From Terfezia claveryi (taxonomy: Eukaryota; Ascomycota; Pezizomycetes; Pezizales; Pezizaceae): 64,000 nucleotides of DNA. Positions 21,988 through 32,598 of this stretch are shown here, in pieces. The stretch covers positions 186,001 to 250,000 of the forward strand of contig WHUX01000025.1 in assembly GCA_015179025.1 (NCBI GenBank), read 5' to 3'. A program made the position numbers and the translations under genes. Each line of letters begins with the position of its first letter. The stretch's first letter is position 1. The notes beneath the pieces are model-generated. The model had not been told where the DNA came from. It did no database searches and worked only from the letters and a program-made list of their open reading frames with translations.

Positions 21988-22447
21988 GTACTAATTGGGG
22001 TTTTTTTTTTTTGAGAATGCATTCGGATTTCTTCTGGCGTATTGTGTTTGATGATAGGGATTTTCTTAGTTTGGTTGGGATCTGAATTTGAGGGGGTTCG
22101 CAGACCTGATGATGGCCGCAATGGCCTACCTATAGTGACGGAACTTTTGTCCAGAATGGGCTTTCATATCTGCATATATACTATTCAATAATAATATCAC
22201 AATTTCTTCCACAAACATTCTGCATTTTACCCTTTCAAATTTCTCTACTATTGGTAGGTACGCAATAAAGTCTTGGCTATCAATATGCAATATGCCCGTT
22301 GACATCAACTGTGAAAAATATCGCCAAGATTCCAAAATTTAGTGAGGATACATTTACACAAACCTCCATGCCAAACGACTGCTGATCGATTGAACCTATA
22401 GAACCCTGATTTGCACCTTTTTTCCTTAAATTAGTCCTTCCCTGATC
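21988..22447. other. F-box/TIM54 intergenic region
   Basis: A T run near 22002-22012, then AT-rich sequence. This presumably holds the F-box terminator and the TIM54 promoter. No gene seen. Confidence 0.5.
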
Positions 22448-23907
22448 ATGGCCGCTCCCCCTCCTCCCGGCGCCCCATCAGCTGCTGTCCCACCACCACC
22501 CCCACTACCACCACCGTCGCCGCCCCCAAAAGTCAACCCGGCATTACAATACCTTGGTGAGCTCTCATAGGGCATTCATGCCTCTTTTGCATAATCTAAC
22601 CTCTCCACACAGGTCTGGGGAAATTCCGCGCTAAAATTCCTTCTCGCAACTGGCTCATCTTCCTCGGCATCGTCTCCACTTGGACGGGTCTCGTAGTCTA
22701 CGACCGCCGCGAGAAAAACCGAGTCCAGGCACATTGGTGCTCCCGTGTGTCCCACCTTGCCGAACTTCCAATGTCAACTAAAACCCTTCCTAGGAAAATC
22801 ACAATCTACTTAGCTGCTCCACCTGGAGATGGGATTAGTGCTGCAAGGGAGTACTTTCGGGAATATGTCAAACCCGTTCTGGTCGCTGCTGCGGTTGATT
22901 ACGAAGTAGTTGAAGGCCGTCGAGGGGGGGAGATACGAAATGTGGTTGGGGAGAGCGTGAGGAGATGGAGGCGGACAAAAGGTGAACCTGGGCGACCTGC
23001 ACCGGGAGAGGAGGAAGAGGAGCTTGGTGCTGGAGAGAGTGGAATCACGCCGGAAAAGATACGGGAAAAGTATGGCATCACGAGAGAGGCCCCAGATGGC
23101 GACGGTGGGGTCATGGTTGTTGGTCGACACACATGGAAGGAGTTTATCCGGGGTACCCACGAAGGCTGGCTTGGTCCTCCTGATTCTCAAGTTCAATTAC
23201 CCCCACCCCCCCTTCCCACGGGAGAAGGGAAACTGGTGAAGGCGGCTCTGAGAGCACCGATTCCTCCCTCCACAGTAAAGTCAGAGGAGTATCACGAAAG
23301 GTCGCTTCCACCAACGTTCCCCTATGAAGCGGATTCGCTACCAATTGTATCACCAGTTGCCGTAGTTCCGTTTCCACATCTTTTGGGGTTCTTGAACACA
23401 CCGTTCAGGATATATAGATACCTCACCCAGCGGCACCTTGCAGACCGGGTAGGCAGGGAGACGGCTGCCCTCTGCCTCGGCTTCTCCCGTCCGTTCCATG
23501 CATTTACCCCCGCACCATCAGCGGAGAACGGTCAAGATACCATTGTTCCAAATGCCCTTCGCTCCGGAGACGGAAAAGTGAATGGTGGCGGTGGCGGGCA
23601 TGCAAGGGAGATTGATGTTGGCTGCTACCCGGAGGAAGAGCAAGATTGGGATAAGAAGTATCGAGTGGTGCCTAGTGACGACGAACTCGCTCTACCTACA
23701 AAGACTGTTGTGAAGGAAGGCCCCAATGGAGAGAAGGTTGAAGAGCAGGTGGAGGATCTTAGCGAGCAACAAAGATATCAGTTGAGTGTAAAGAGAGATG
23801 CTAAAGAGTGGGCGGGACCGATTTTTGTAGATGGAAGGATTGCAAGAAGATTGAAGAGATATGACCAAGCTGTGGTGACGCCGGAGGCTGAATTTCAAAT
23901 ACAGTGA
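22448..23907 (+). CDS. TIM54: Mitochondrial inner-membrane translocase subunit Tim54
   Basis: Exon 1 22448-22556, intron 22557-22612 (56 nt), exon 2 22613-23907; 467 residues, close to yeast Tim54 (478). The N-terminus is a polyproline tract, then LGKFRAKIPSRNWLIFLGIV, the conserved lead into the single membrane span (NWLIFLGIVSTWTGLVVYD, about residues 48-66). RKITIYLAAPPGDGISAAREYFREYVKP begins the large intermembrane-space domain. The C-terminus has RDAKEWAGPIFVDGRIARRLKRY. Tim54 is part of the TIM22 complex that inserts carrier proteins. Start chosen because the first exon joins in frame and matches family length. Confidence 0.93.
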
Positions 23908-24095
23908 GGTTATCTGAAGAAGTTGAGAGCTGATCAGGCGAGGTTGATTCACTCTGATGTCCCCCAGGTACAATGAGAGGGGAAAAAAAGAAGCGCATAT
24001 AGTAATAGCTCATCTACTTGTAAATATAGTATATCTACGCGCGGTATAATTTGTAGAAATGTCACATCACATCTCCCAATTAATGCGTCTCGTAC

Positions 24096-24271
24096 AGTCG
24101 TCCGAAAAGTGACTGAATATGTATCGGGCGATTTTGGTTGCATTGTAGGAATGTCACGGCTGTACAAACCAACGGCTAAGGTAAGTCGTCCGAAAAGTGA
24201 CTGAATATGTATCGGGCGATTTTGGTTGCATTGTAGGAATGTCACGGCTGTACAAACCAACGGCTAAGGTA
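24096..24271. repeat. 88-bp exact-looking tandem duplication
   Basis: The block beginning AGTCGTCCGAAAAGTGACTG at 24096 is repeated at 24184 with essentially no differences, ending GGCTAAGGTA. Non-coding, downstream of TIM54. The lack of divergence suggests a recent event. Confidence 0.9.
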
Positions 24272-24299
24272 GACTAGCTCAAGTAATTTGAATACTGTA

Positions 24300-24715
24300 G
24301 CCTTACTGAGATTCAGGGTAAGTGTTCAAAGAGCCGTTACCAAGGAGTCAGTGTACTTATGTATCTCCATTCATGTAAGATAATGCAACAATTCATAGTC
24401 CTGAAGGATTGGTTCAGGGAACAAGGTATTTAAGTTATGGAGTGGCCGCCCTATTCACATGATCTCAACCTCATTAAAAATATTTGGGCCGTACGCAAGC
24501 AACCCTGAATTAGAGGAGATGGTAGGCGGAAAAAAGGACACTGGTGAAAGGAGGATATAGAACAGGAAATCGCCCACTGCTGTAGAAACTTAGAATCTAG
24601 AGTTTATTTAAGGAAGCTTGTTAGTTCAGAATTTTTTGAAGTCAGGGAGGTCGCTGGGATATTGATTCTACAGTATGTTGACAGCTTCACCGTAGATTCA
24701 GGGTAACACGTCTAT
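24300..24715 (+). pseudogene. Tc1/mariner transposase remnant
   Basis: The frame around 24437-24500 reads WPPYSHDLNLIKNIWA, the Tc1-family block containing the third catalytic acidic region (usual form WPxxSPDLNPIENxW). A stop follows within a few codons and the rest is undecipherable. ATTCAGGGTAA occurs near both edges (about 24310 and 24695) but in the same orientation, so these are not a clean pair of inverted ends. Confidence 0.75.
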
Positions 24716-24772
24716 CTGGCCACAAATGAATAAATTCTACTTACCAGCTATCGGTACGGAAATATGCCACAA

Positions 24773-25075
24773 TATACTAGTGACGTCAATATTTTAGCGA
24801 ACCTCAATATGCAGCGACCCCAATATCTATTGACGTCATGACATCAATACCAGCGACGTCAATATGACAGCGACCTCAAATACCAGCCAACCTCAATATA
24901 GTTACTAGTGAACGGCTACCCCAATATACCATGAGACCCTAATATATTAGCGACGTCAAAATACTCAGATGGTAAACACTTTACCATTTGACGAGCTGGC
25001 AGGCTAAGTTAGTGCGCCCACCAGCGACCTCAAAATACTAGCGACCACAATATCTTCCAGTGACTTCAATAACTT
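24773..25075. repeat. Degenerate short-repeat array, consensus AGCGACSTCAATAT
   Basis: At least a dozen variants of AGCGAC(G/C)TCAATAT, spaced about 15-20 bp, in two blocks (24773-24960 and 25020-25075). Spacers are short and variable. Some units contain TGACGTCA, for example 24831-24838. The core is kept while spacers drift. No coding frame crosses it. Confidence 0.75.
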
Positions 25076-25822
25076 GCCAATGGCATTACCACCCGGCAGC
25101 TGCCGCTGGCACAGGATGCATACATTGGGTTTTTTATTCCCGATACAAGGCCTTCGATATAGCTGACCTATGTCACAGGATCTTCCCTAAGCGACCCAGC
25201 AAGATCGGGTGGTTTAGGAAGGAGCACTGCGATACCTCTGCTGTGAGCACTGCCGTGAGCACTAACATGGCTCCGACTTCAGTGCCAACAGGCCCTAATT
25301 CGGCTGCTCTGAGATACCTTCTATCCCAAAATCGATTGGTAACTGTCAGAAGACTGGGAACAATACTTTAGGAGGTCAGGAAAAGTTCGTGTTCACAGGG
25401 GGATGCGCCACAGATTGGCCAGCGACATGGGGAAGTGGGCGCAAGTTATGGTCAATGATAGTGCTGTAGTTTCTGCATCTCGGATATCAAGAGCTCCTGT
25501 ATACATAAGTATTTCTCACTACCTTGATTGTTTACTGGACCTAATTCCAGGTGCGTGGCTTGGTATATTTTATCTAATTATCCATGCAGAAGCCCTCCAT
25601 GGAGAAGCTAACGAGTCATCCCTTCCTGGTCTGAACAATTGACCTCACTATTTATCTAATAGTACGACCAAAAGAAAAACGAACAATCGTTTGAGGAGTG
25701 ACGTCAGGACACCTTCAGGGGCTTCGGGACGCTTGCTCTGTATCTTGGCGAGTCGACACGTGACTCTTTCAATATTGCAAAATCTTTACATCCAAGATTA
25801 TCGTTATCACAGCCAGGTCACA

Positions 25823-26515
25823 ATGACTGCCATCGGCGAATACCACACCACCTTCCCCGCTTCCCTCCCCTCCCCACCAGGCTCCCCGCTCGTCTCCCTC
25901 AACGATGACATCTTCGACCCCACCTCCGTCCACTCCTCACCCACCATCGGCCCTTTAATCCTATACAATCAAGACCTCGTCAAACTACAATCCACTCATG
26001 AGACTCAAGGCTACCGGGCCGCAATATCTGTCTCTAAGGGCCAATTCATCCAAGCGGGCTTCGACCGCGGGTATGAATTCGGAGGGAAGATGGGGCTAGT
26101 TGCAGGTTGGGTTCGGGGCGTGGCAGAGGGGCTGGTATTTGCTGTTGGGGAGGGAGCGATGGCAAAGGAGATACAGGAGTTGGTTAGGGAATTGGCCAGG
26201 GAGGTTGTCGTGGAGAAGTTGTTGGGGAGGGAGTGGGTTGATGAGGAGGGGGTTTGGAGGTGGGAGGTGTTGAGCTGGGACGGGGAGAAGAGGATACAAG
26301 GGGAAGGGGGAATAGAGGAGGTCGACTTGGATTTGGTGGTGCAGAGTCATCCTGTGTTGAGGAAGTGGGTGGGAAGATTGACTGAGGTTGCGGCGAAGTT
26401 GGGGTTGGATATTCACGGGCCGAGTGGGGTTGAGGAAAGAGTGGGGGAGACTCATAAGGAAGGAGCGGGAAGTGAGAGTGGTAGTAGTAGGGTTGAAAGT
26501 AGCATAAGGGCTTGA
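25823..26515 (+). CDS. YAE1: Yae1-family protein (ABCE1 Fe-S maturation adaptor)
   Basis: 230 residues, one exon. The start at 25823 is chosen because upstream codons are 5' UTR-like and MTAIGEYH gives the usual lead. Residues about 55-95 (HETQGYRAAISVSKGQFIQAG and the following GYEFGGKMGLVAGWVRGVAEG) form the deca-GX3 pattern that defines Yae1/Lto1 proteins. A C-terminal low-complexity tail ends the protein. With Lto1, Yae1 brings the cytosolic iron-sulfur assembly machinery to the ribosome-recycling ATPase Rli1/ABCE1. The region is very G-rich on the coding strand from about 26090. A CACGTGAC site lies about 65 bp upstream of the start. Confidence 0.82.
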   Translation: MTAIGEYHTTFPASLPSPPGSPLVSLNDDIFDPTSVHSSPTIGPLILYNQDLVKLQSTHETQGYRAAISVSKGQFIQAGFDRGYEFGGKMGLVAGWVRGVAEGLVFAVGEGAMAKEIQELVRELAREVVVEKLLGREWVDEEGVWRWEVLSWDGEKRIQGEGGIEEVDLDLVVQSHPVLRKWVGRLTEVAAKLGLDIHGPSGVEERVGETHKEGAGSESGSSRVESSIRA

Positions 26516-28046
26516 GGCGATCATGGTGGCTGGGTACGGCATAACTGGGTTCATACAGCGCACAGTGGCATTCAGAGGTATCGACCCCAGGCCTCCAGGT
26601 GCTCCCCCTGGGTGTCGGAGGGCACCCTCCTTCGAAGAGGATTTTCAGTACCTCCTCTCCCGTTTGCATGCAATGCTGACATTCAACTTCAGGCTTTGGA
26701 GCTCCCCTGCATCAAGAATGAAATAGGGCATGAGATATTTGCTCCAGGATCAAGGAGATGGTAGAAGAAGGGGGCCATTAACCTCATCATAAAGGATGAG
26801 GTTTGGTGGGAGAGGAAGCGACTGGACTGAATAGATGTGGTTCTTCCTCCTAATAGACGGCCATATCTGCAAACAAGGATAATCAACAGTCATAGGTTTA
26901 TACCATTGAGAATATGAGAACGCCTGAAATAACTCTATGCACCAATATCGCCATTGGGCCTTTGCGGTTCCACTTGCTGATGTTGGTTGGGTATATCCTG
27001 ACACATCAGCAAAGAAAATCTGCGTCCCTGACGCACCACCTTACATTCCTTTTGCGTCATGGGCAACAAAAGATCTGCTGTATCCCTTGTATCCCGCTAT
27101 ATTACCCGGGCATGCTTGCATGTTAACTTCTCGCCTTCCGCCCTTATATCTCCAACCATAATTATCACCACCACAAGCACCATTATATTCGCCACTATAA
27201 TCACCGTCGAAATCAGCTCTAGAAACACCACTCACCTATAGAAACATCACCAGGATGAATTCTACTTGACCGATACAAGTGTCGAAGTTCGAGACTCATT
27301 AATTGATTTTCAATTTTTAGGAAACAAACAGGTTCATAAGTACAGAGTTGGAACGGTTCATTCAGTGTATTCGAAATTAAGAATGGCCGAACAACCTAAT
27401 ATCGATACTTTACCGGCTTCCGTTACAGCAGCAGCCAACGGGCTTACAATTTGTTTTAGTAAATGAAGAATATAAATAAAGATATAAAAATACAGTATAC
27501 ATGAAAGAGTTGCAACTACAGAAATACAGAAATGCAAAACATTCCCGCCTTCAATGCTGGACAGGAGATTCTTCGGAGGTTGAATGAACGGTTTGATAGA
27601 ATGGAGTACCATTTTTTTTTTTTTCAAATGTGAGTACTCTGTATAACAGCTAGTTATATAACTCGTACTGGAACTCAACTGGATCCTGGAAGGGATCATA
27701 ACTCGGTTGCTTGACTGCTTAATAGCCATGGTGTTCTTTCAACTACTCAACCTATTCCATTTTCACAGTTCTCGGAATCAGGTGGTTGAGAACTTTCCGG
27801 CAAACGTGGTTGTGATTGATGCTCTAGGAGGTTTGGTTTTCGAAGTCGACTTGCTTTTGAAAGCATAAGATCAACCAATTATCAGCAACCTTACACTTCG
27901 TAAACGCCATTTTATGAAGTTCGTTAGGCAATAAACGATGGTCCTTCCTTTGGTACGGTAGTGAACGGTTTGCATTTGGCTTGGCTTGCATCATTACAGT
28001 AGTAGTTCTGGTTTACTTAATCAGCAGTTACTGTATGGGTACCTGC
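26516..28046. other. Intergenic, no supported gene
   Basis: Includes short frames near 26700-27240 on both strands with no recognised domain, and a T run near 27611. May hold old element DNA. Nothing else seen. Confidence 0.45.
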
Positions 28047-28057
28047 ATATGTCACTT

Positions 28058-28150
28058 AGTCTCATGCCAAGCCTCTACGAGCAAAGTTAGCTTCGCATTT
28101 GCTGAGAAGATGCGAAGCTAACTTTGCTCGTAGAGGCTTGGCATGAGACT
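28058..28150. mobile_element. Perfect 41-bp inverted repeat with an 11-nt loop, flanked by 10-bp direct repeats
   Basis: Arms 28058-28098 and 28110-28150 are exact reverse complements over 41 nt. The loop is TTGCTGAGAAG. ATATGTCACT lies directly at both sides (28047-28056 and 28151-28160), as a target duplication would. The whole unit is 93 bp, with no coding capacity. It is a foldback/MITE-like insertion or a hairpin-forming transcript source. Confidence 0.85.
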
Positions 28151-28160
28151 ATATGTCACT

Positions 28161-29136
28161 GCGCATACGCGGGTCATCGTGATCAAAGCGTCACATATAT
28201 ATAAACATTGATATTGTTTGTGAATATATTTAAAGATACCGCGACTCCGAGAATGGTAACCGGCACGCTTGTTCTGCCTACCTCCTCCTTGAGACGGGTT
28301 TTTGAATCTTAGTTTCTAAAGGTTTCGGTACTCTTTACGAGGAGGAACTGGCAGATATATCCGGACCCCGGAAGTAAGTTTGCGATATATATATAGCTAT
28401 CCAGCAGGAAGAACCTTTCTTCCAGGTATATATGCCGCTTACGAGACATAACGTAACAGGAGAATTGTCACGAATATGTAACGTTAATCTTTTCATTTTG
28501 GGCCTAATGAAGATAGGTAAGGCAAGGCAACATTTGTTTGAATAATCAAATTACTGAAGCGGGAGGCTCCACAGGAAATAAGTCTTCTGATGCGCGTTGC
28601 GCGAAGGCTTGAAGTTGGGGAGGGCGAATGAGCTGAGAAAGGTACAAGTGGATGGGGATGGGGATAAGATTGGTATTTCAATAACGGCACATATAAGCAA
28701 CTGGATCGCACCTACTGTTAGATTCCCTCCCCCTCCCCCGAGCAGTATATGTATGTAGCACGAAGCCTATAGCGATATCTACCGTAGATAAGTAGCTCCG
28801 CAATGTTAGCAATAAGCAAGGATTACCCTTCTCTGATACCTGGATTCCTCACCTCATAACCTCGTAGTCTTACAAATTCCTGATGTCCTGGAAAGAATTG
28901 GTCTGCTTTGTTATTCCTAGTTTCAAGAGTCATGCACTTATGTATCATAGCCATATATACAGGTGTGCATTCGTAGAAAGTATTGTGAGATAATACCCAT
29001 GTACAAGAAGTTTGGTATCATTAGCCTACAAACACCACGCCAAAAAAATTATGTGAAAAATTGAGCAAAAAGCCAGGGCAAAAGTAACCATGAGACTTCA
29101 AATATGTTGCCTCAGCCGGAATTATTGGAAGCACCT
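28161..29136. other. Intergenic, no supported gene
   Basis: AT-rich with TATATATA patches (28193-28200 and 28387-28395). No gene or repeat recognised. Confidence 0.5.
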
Positions 29137-29916
29137 CTATGCGTAATAATCAGGACCTTGTGAACTTCTCCTACTGCCTTCATAATAACTTCCTCCATGA
29201 CGACTTCTGTGACTGTGGCTCCTATGACTCTGGTTGCCTCTCGAGTGTCTCCTTGGGGGCCCGTAGTAAGGTTCCTGGAAGACGGGGGGAGGCGGCGGCG
29301 GTGGTGGTGGCGGTGCTGTTGACGGTTGAGAGTACACAGGCCTAAGGCTGGGCTGTTCAACGACAACCTCTTCCCGAACAACTAGAGGTGGCTGATTCTG
29401 GATGTAGATGATAGCAGTGAGGAATGCCGTAATGAAGAAGAAGATAATGTTTGCAATAGCAAGACCCCAGGCTGCCTTTACTTTTCCACAATGATCCCGG
29501 TACCTGGAGGGAATTTGTGCATTCCACCAATCCTCATCTGCGGCGGTAGGGTAGTACTGGGGAGTGATCACTACCTCCCCGTCGTCAATACATCCAACAT
29601 TGTGGAAATTGTTCATGACTACCACTACAGCAGCAATCAAAAGTGCCATTGCGACAACATCAAAGAACGTCATCCATAGCGCAGTATTATGTGCTCTGAG
29701 GAAGGTGACGAGAACGCAAAACGCCCAAACGGAGGCGAGGATAGCAACTACAAAGAGGAATAGAATGGCCCCGGGGGTTTTGGCATTAATGTCATTGTAG
29801 TTGGCAATTACTGCGGCGAGAATAGCCCATGCGGGAATGAGGGTGAGGATTTGGATAATGCGGAATATAGTGTGCATAGTGCTAGTTGCGTCGTTGATGG
29901 TTCTTCGCGCCATCAT
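29137..29916 (-). CDS. Four-span MARVEL-like membrane protein with Pro/Ser-rich tail
   Basis: 259 residues, single exon. Hydrophobic segments lie at about residues 18-40, 48-71, 82-102 and 150-172. This is the four-helix layout of fungal MARVEL/SUR7-like proteins, with a loop containing two cysteines (GCIDDGE and DHCGKVK) between the third and fourth spans. The C-terminal 80 residues are cytosolic in type, with a run of ten prolines followed by Ser/Arg/His/Tyr-rich sequence ending in GPDYYA. Plasma-membrane or endosomal location is inferred from the family. The start could equally be the second Met, one codon in. Confidence 0.8.
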   Translation of the reverse strand: MMARRTINDATSTMHTIFRIIQILTLIPAWAILAAVIANYNDINAKTPGAILFLFVVAILASVWAFCVLVTFLRAHNTALWMTFFDVVAMALLIAAVVVVMNNFHNVGCIDDGEVVITPQYYPTAADEDWWNAQIPSRYRDHCGKVKAAWGLAIANIIFFFITAFLTAIIYIQNQPPLVVREEVVVEQPSLRPVYSQPSTAPPPPPPPPPPVFQEPYYGPPRRHSRGNQSHRSHSHRSRHGGSYYEGSRRSSQGPDYYA

Positions 29917-30879
29917 AACATGAAGTCGGCTAGCCTTATTGTGGTCGGTGGTGTTTCCCGATTAGGCCGAAGAGCGAAGACTCGAATACCACCGAATGCG
30001 GAAGTTCGTTGAGATTACGCGTGAGTGTGGGCGAGCTTGTCAAGTCGCCTCGCCGCGCTGCTGCCTGTTACCAAATAAAAAAAAAAAAAAATTGTCGCAA
30101 TACTCCGCCGTTACGGGGAGCCGGGGAGGGGGAGCCTGATGGGCATTACTGACAATATATTTTTTTTTTCTGCCATTGAGGAGGGGAAGATTTACGCTTT
30201 TATCTAAATGGATTTGATCTTGCCAACAAGCTTCTCGCTACCCAGTTAAGAAGAGAAACCTGATTAGATATCCAAATTATCCTTGGTGGAAAAACATGAC
30301 GTCTATACAAGAGATATTACTGGGTGGGATGTGAACTCCTTAACTGGGAATAATGTTTACTGTACTGATAGCCTTATCTTATGGGAGATCCTCATATGTA
30401 TGGATGGGGATGTTGGTATGTACTTGATACATGTTCTCCCCCTGTCCAGAGTAACCCCGGTGGGGAGTCAGGGAACATTATTAGTAGCTCACGGAGACGT
30501 CATTGTACAGCCTGACATCACTGCGGACTTTAATTCTGGTTCGACAAAGATTGGAGCTTCAATTCTGGCAATAAAGGTGATTGTTTCTTTTCGGACCCTC
30601 GCCGTAGTGACCGTGAGATATAGACGGAATATGAAAGAACTTAACCCCAGTTCGGGGAGCAAGTTCTATCGACTATGTAGAGATCGGACGAGAGTTATCA
30701 TGTTTATTGGCCGGGCAGGGAGGGCACTGTGTCTGCTGTGACTGTGTGAAACAATATTTCTAACTGTATGGACTTGTTGTTACTCTCCCACGCATCTATG
30801 TATCTAATCCTTCGAGCTCAATAACCTCAACTCTCTACTTCGAGCTATCCCCACGATCATGGGGTAATACATATATATA
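29917..30879. other. Intergenic, no supported gene
   Basis: Contains an A run at 30077-30091, a T run near 30162 and an isolated 152-codon plus-strand frame (30283-30741) without recognisable motif or start context. A TATATATAA box lies just before the dioxygenase start. Confidence 0.5.
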
Positions 30880-31836
30880 ATGACGGACCTCAACCCCACT
30901 ACCATCACCGCTCACGCCATCCAGCTCAATTCCTCTTCCCCCAACCCCCGGCTCAACTCGCTCCTCACCTCCCTCATCTCACACCTACACTCCTTCACAC
31001 GGGAAACCAACCTCACCTCCGACGAATGGCAAGCCGGGATCGACTTTCTCACACGCACCGGGCAATCCTGCACTCTCACCCGCCAGGAATTCATTCTCCT
31101 GAGCGACATCCTCGGGCTCAGCACACTAATCACCACCCTAAACTACCCCACCCTGCCACTCGCAACCGAGCCCACCGTCCTCGGGCCCTTCCACACACAC
31201 GACGCCCCCTCCATATCCCTCGGGGACAGTATCTCCTCCCCCAGCAAAGCTGGTGAGCCATGTCTATTCCGCTGCAGTGTGCGCACACTCTCGGGGTCAC
31301 CCATCCCCGGAGCGAAAATTGACGTCTGGGAGACGGACGGCTCGGGGCGGTACGACACGCAGTATGAACCCCGGCGGGAGCTTGATTGCCGAGGGGTCCT
31401 CACGTCCAACGAGCAAGGCAGGTTTTGGTTTAAATGCGTCAAGCCAGTGTCGTACTCTATCCCCGTGGACGGACCAGTTGGGGAGCTATTGAACGCACTG
31501 GGGAGACACCCATTTAGGCCGGCGCACATCCATTTTTTGATTACAGCGGAGGGATACAAGACGTTGGTGACGGCGCTCTATGTCAGGGGGGACCCGTATG
31601 AAATGAGTGATGCGGTGTTTGGGGTCAAGAGGAGCTTGGTGGTGGATTTTGAGAGGGTGCAGGATGAGGAGGTTCTAAGAGAATTTGGATTGGAGAAGGG
31701 TGCGTGGGGGGTGCAATATGATTTTGTGTTGGTGGGGGAGAAGGAGGCAGAGGCTTTGAGGAGGGCCAAGGTGGAGGAAGAGGACAAGCGGAGGGAGGAG
31801 TTGGTGGAGGGGTTGCAGAAGTTGGATGTGGATTGA
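30880..31836 (+). CDS. Intradiol ring-cleavage dioxygenase (catechol/hydroxyquinol 1,2-dioxygenase type)
   Basis: 318 residues, one exon. Residues 1-100 form the helical dioxygenase N-terminal domain. The catalytic domain begins at VLGPFHTHDAPSIS. Non-haem Fe(III) ligands are visible: Tyr in DGSGRYDTQY, Tyr in KPVSYSIPVDGPVG, and the two His of RPAHIHFLI. The enzyme inserts O2 between the two hydroxyl-bearing carbons of catechol-type rings to give muconates or maleylacetate, feeding the 3-oxoadipate pathway. The fused N-terminal domain favours catechol or hydroxyquinol over protocatechuate. No neighbouring aromatic-catabolism gene is present. The C-terminal 35 residues are a charged helix. 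Confidence 0.92.
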   Translation: MTDLNPTTITAHAIQLNSSSPNPRLNSLLTSLISHLHSFTRETNLTSDEWQAGIDFLTRTGQSCTLTRQEFILLSDILGLSTLITTLNYPTLPLATEPTVLGPFHTHDAPSISLGDSISSPSKAGEPCLFRCSVRTLSGSPIPGAKIDVWETDGSGRYDTQYEPRRELDCRGVLTSNEQGRFWFKCVKPVSYSIPVDGPVGELLNALGRHPFRPAHIHFLITAEGYKTLVTALYVRGDPYEMSDAVFGVKRSLVVDFERVQDEEVLREFGLEKGAWGVQYDFVLVGEKEAEALRRAKVEEEDKRREELVEGLQKLDVD

Positions 31837-32598
31837 CTGAAGGGTGCTGATGGTTTGGCATGAGGGGATAATTGATCCTTTGAAACTCTATGGCCTGCCC
31901 CATATAAACTCTGAATACGCCCTGAACATATGGAGGTATTTGTATTCTACATCTATCGCGGCTCGCTGCTGCATTCTATATAGATATATAAGCCACCTTA
32001 ATTCCCCTGCCAGACATATACCAGATCTTACATAGAAACATAAACCGCGCCACCACTACCCAACTCCATCATACATTCCACCCTCTCACACCTATACCTC
32101 ACCACGTTGATAGTTGACGAGAGCAATGACGATTTAGTGTCTTTTTTAAATTTCTTATTTTGGAAATACCCATGTAACTAACCACTATATGTTATTGGAA
32201 CTTCAAGGTAATCTCATCACGGCGGCAACATTGGCGTCTCTAGTTCCCACATGTATATATATATATATATATAAATATATATGAGTGTCTATGCTTTAGG
32301 TCATTATCTACCATGAGGTTACTATTGGAGTTGGCCCTTCTCAGGTGTGCAGCCACAAGCTAGCAGAAACTGACTTTGCGGGGTATACTGTACATATTTA
32401 TTCTACAAGTATGAAGTTTACCCTGAACTAGGGTCAAAGAACCCTTTTTTCCCCCAAAAAAAAATCCACGACAGCAATCAAATAAAAAAATACATGCCCA
32501 GTCAACCACTCCGCACTTTCTAATCCATCAATCCCCCTCCCAAAAAAAGGGACAAACAATATACACAACCCCCTCTCTCTTCCTCCCCCACCCACTCC
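31837..32598. other. Intergenic with (TA)n microsatellite
   Basis: A TATATATA run at about 32252-32283. AT-rich convergent 3' ends of the dioxygenase and ADE2. A TTACCCTGAA motif lies near 32417. No gene. Confidence 0.6.

Noticed and set aside
24831..24838. TGACGTCA as a single CRE-type promoter element
   Set aside because: It is one variant of a repeat array and not positioned next to a gene start; kept only as part of the array.
30283..30741. 152-codon plus-strand frame
   Set aside because: Residue usage and lack of any motif argue for chance; no homologous feel.
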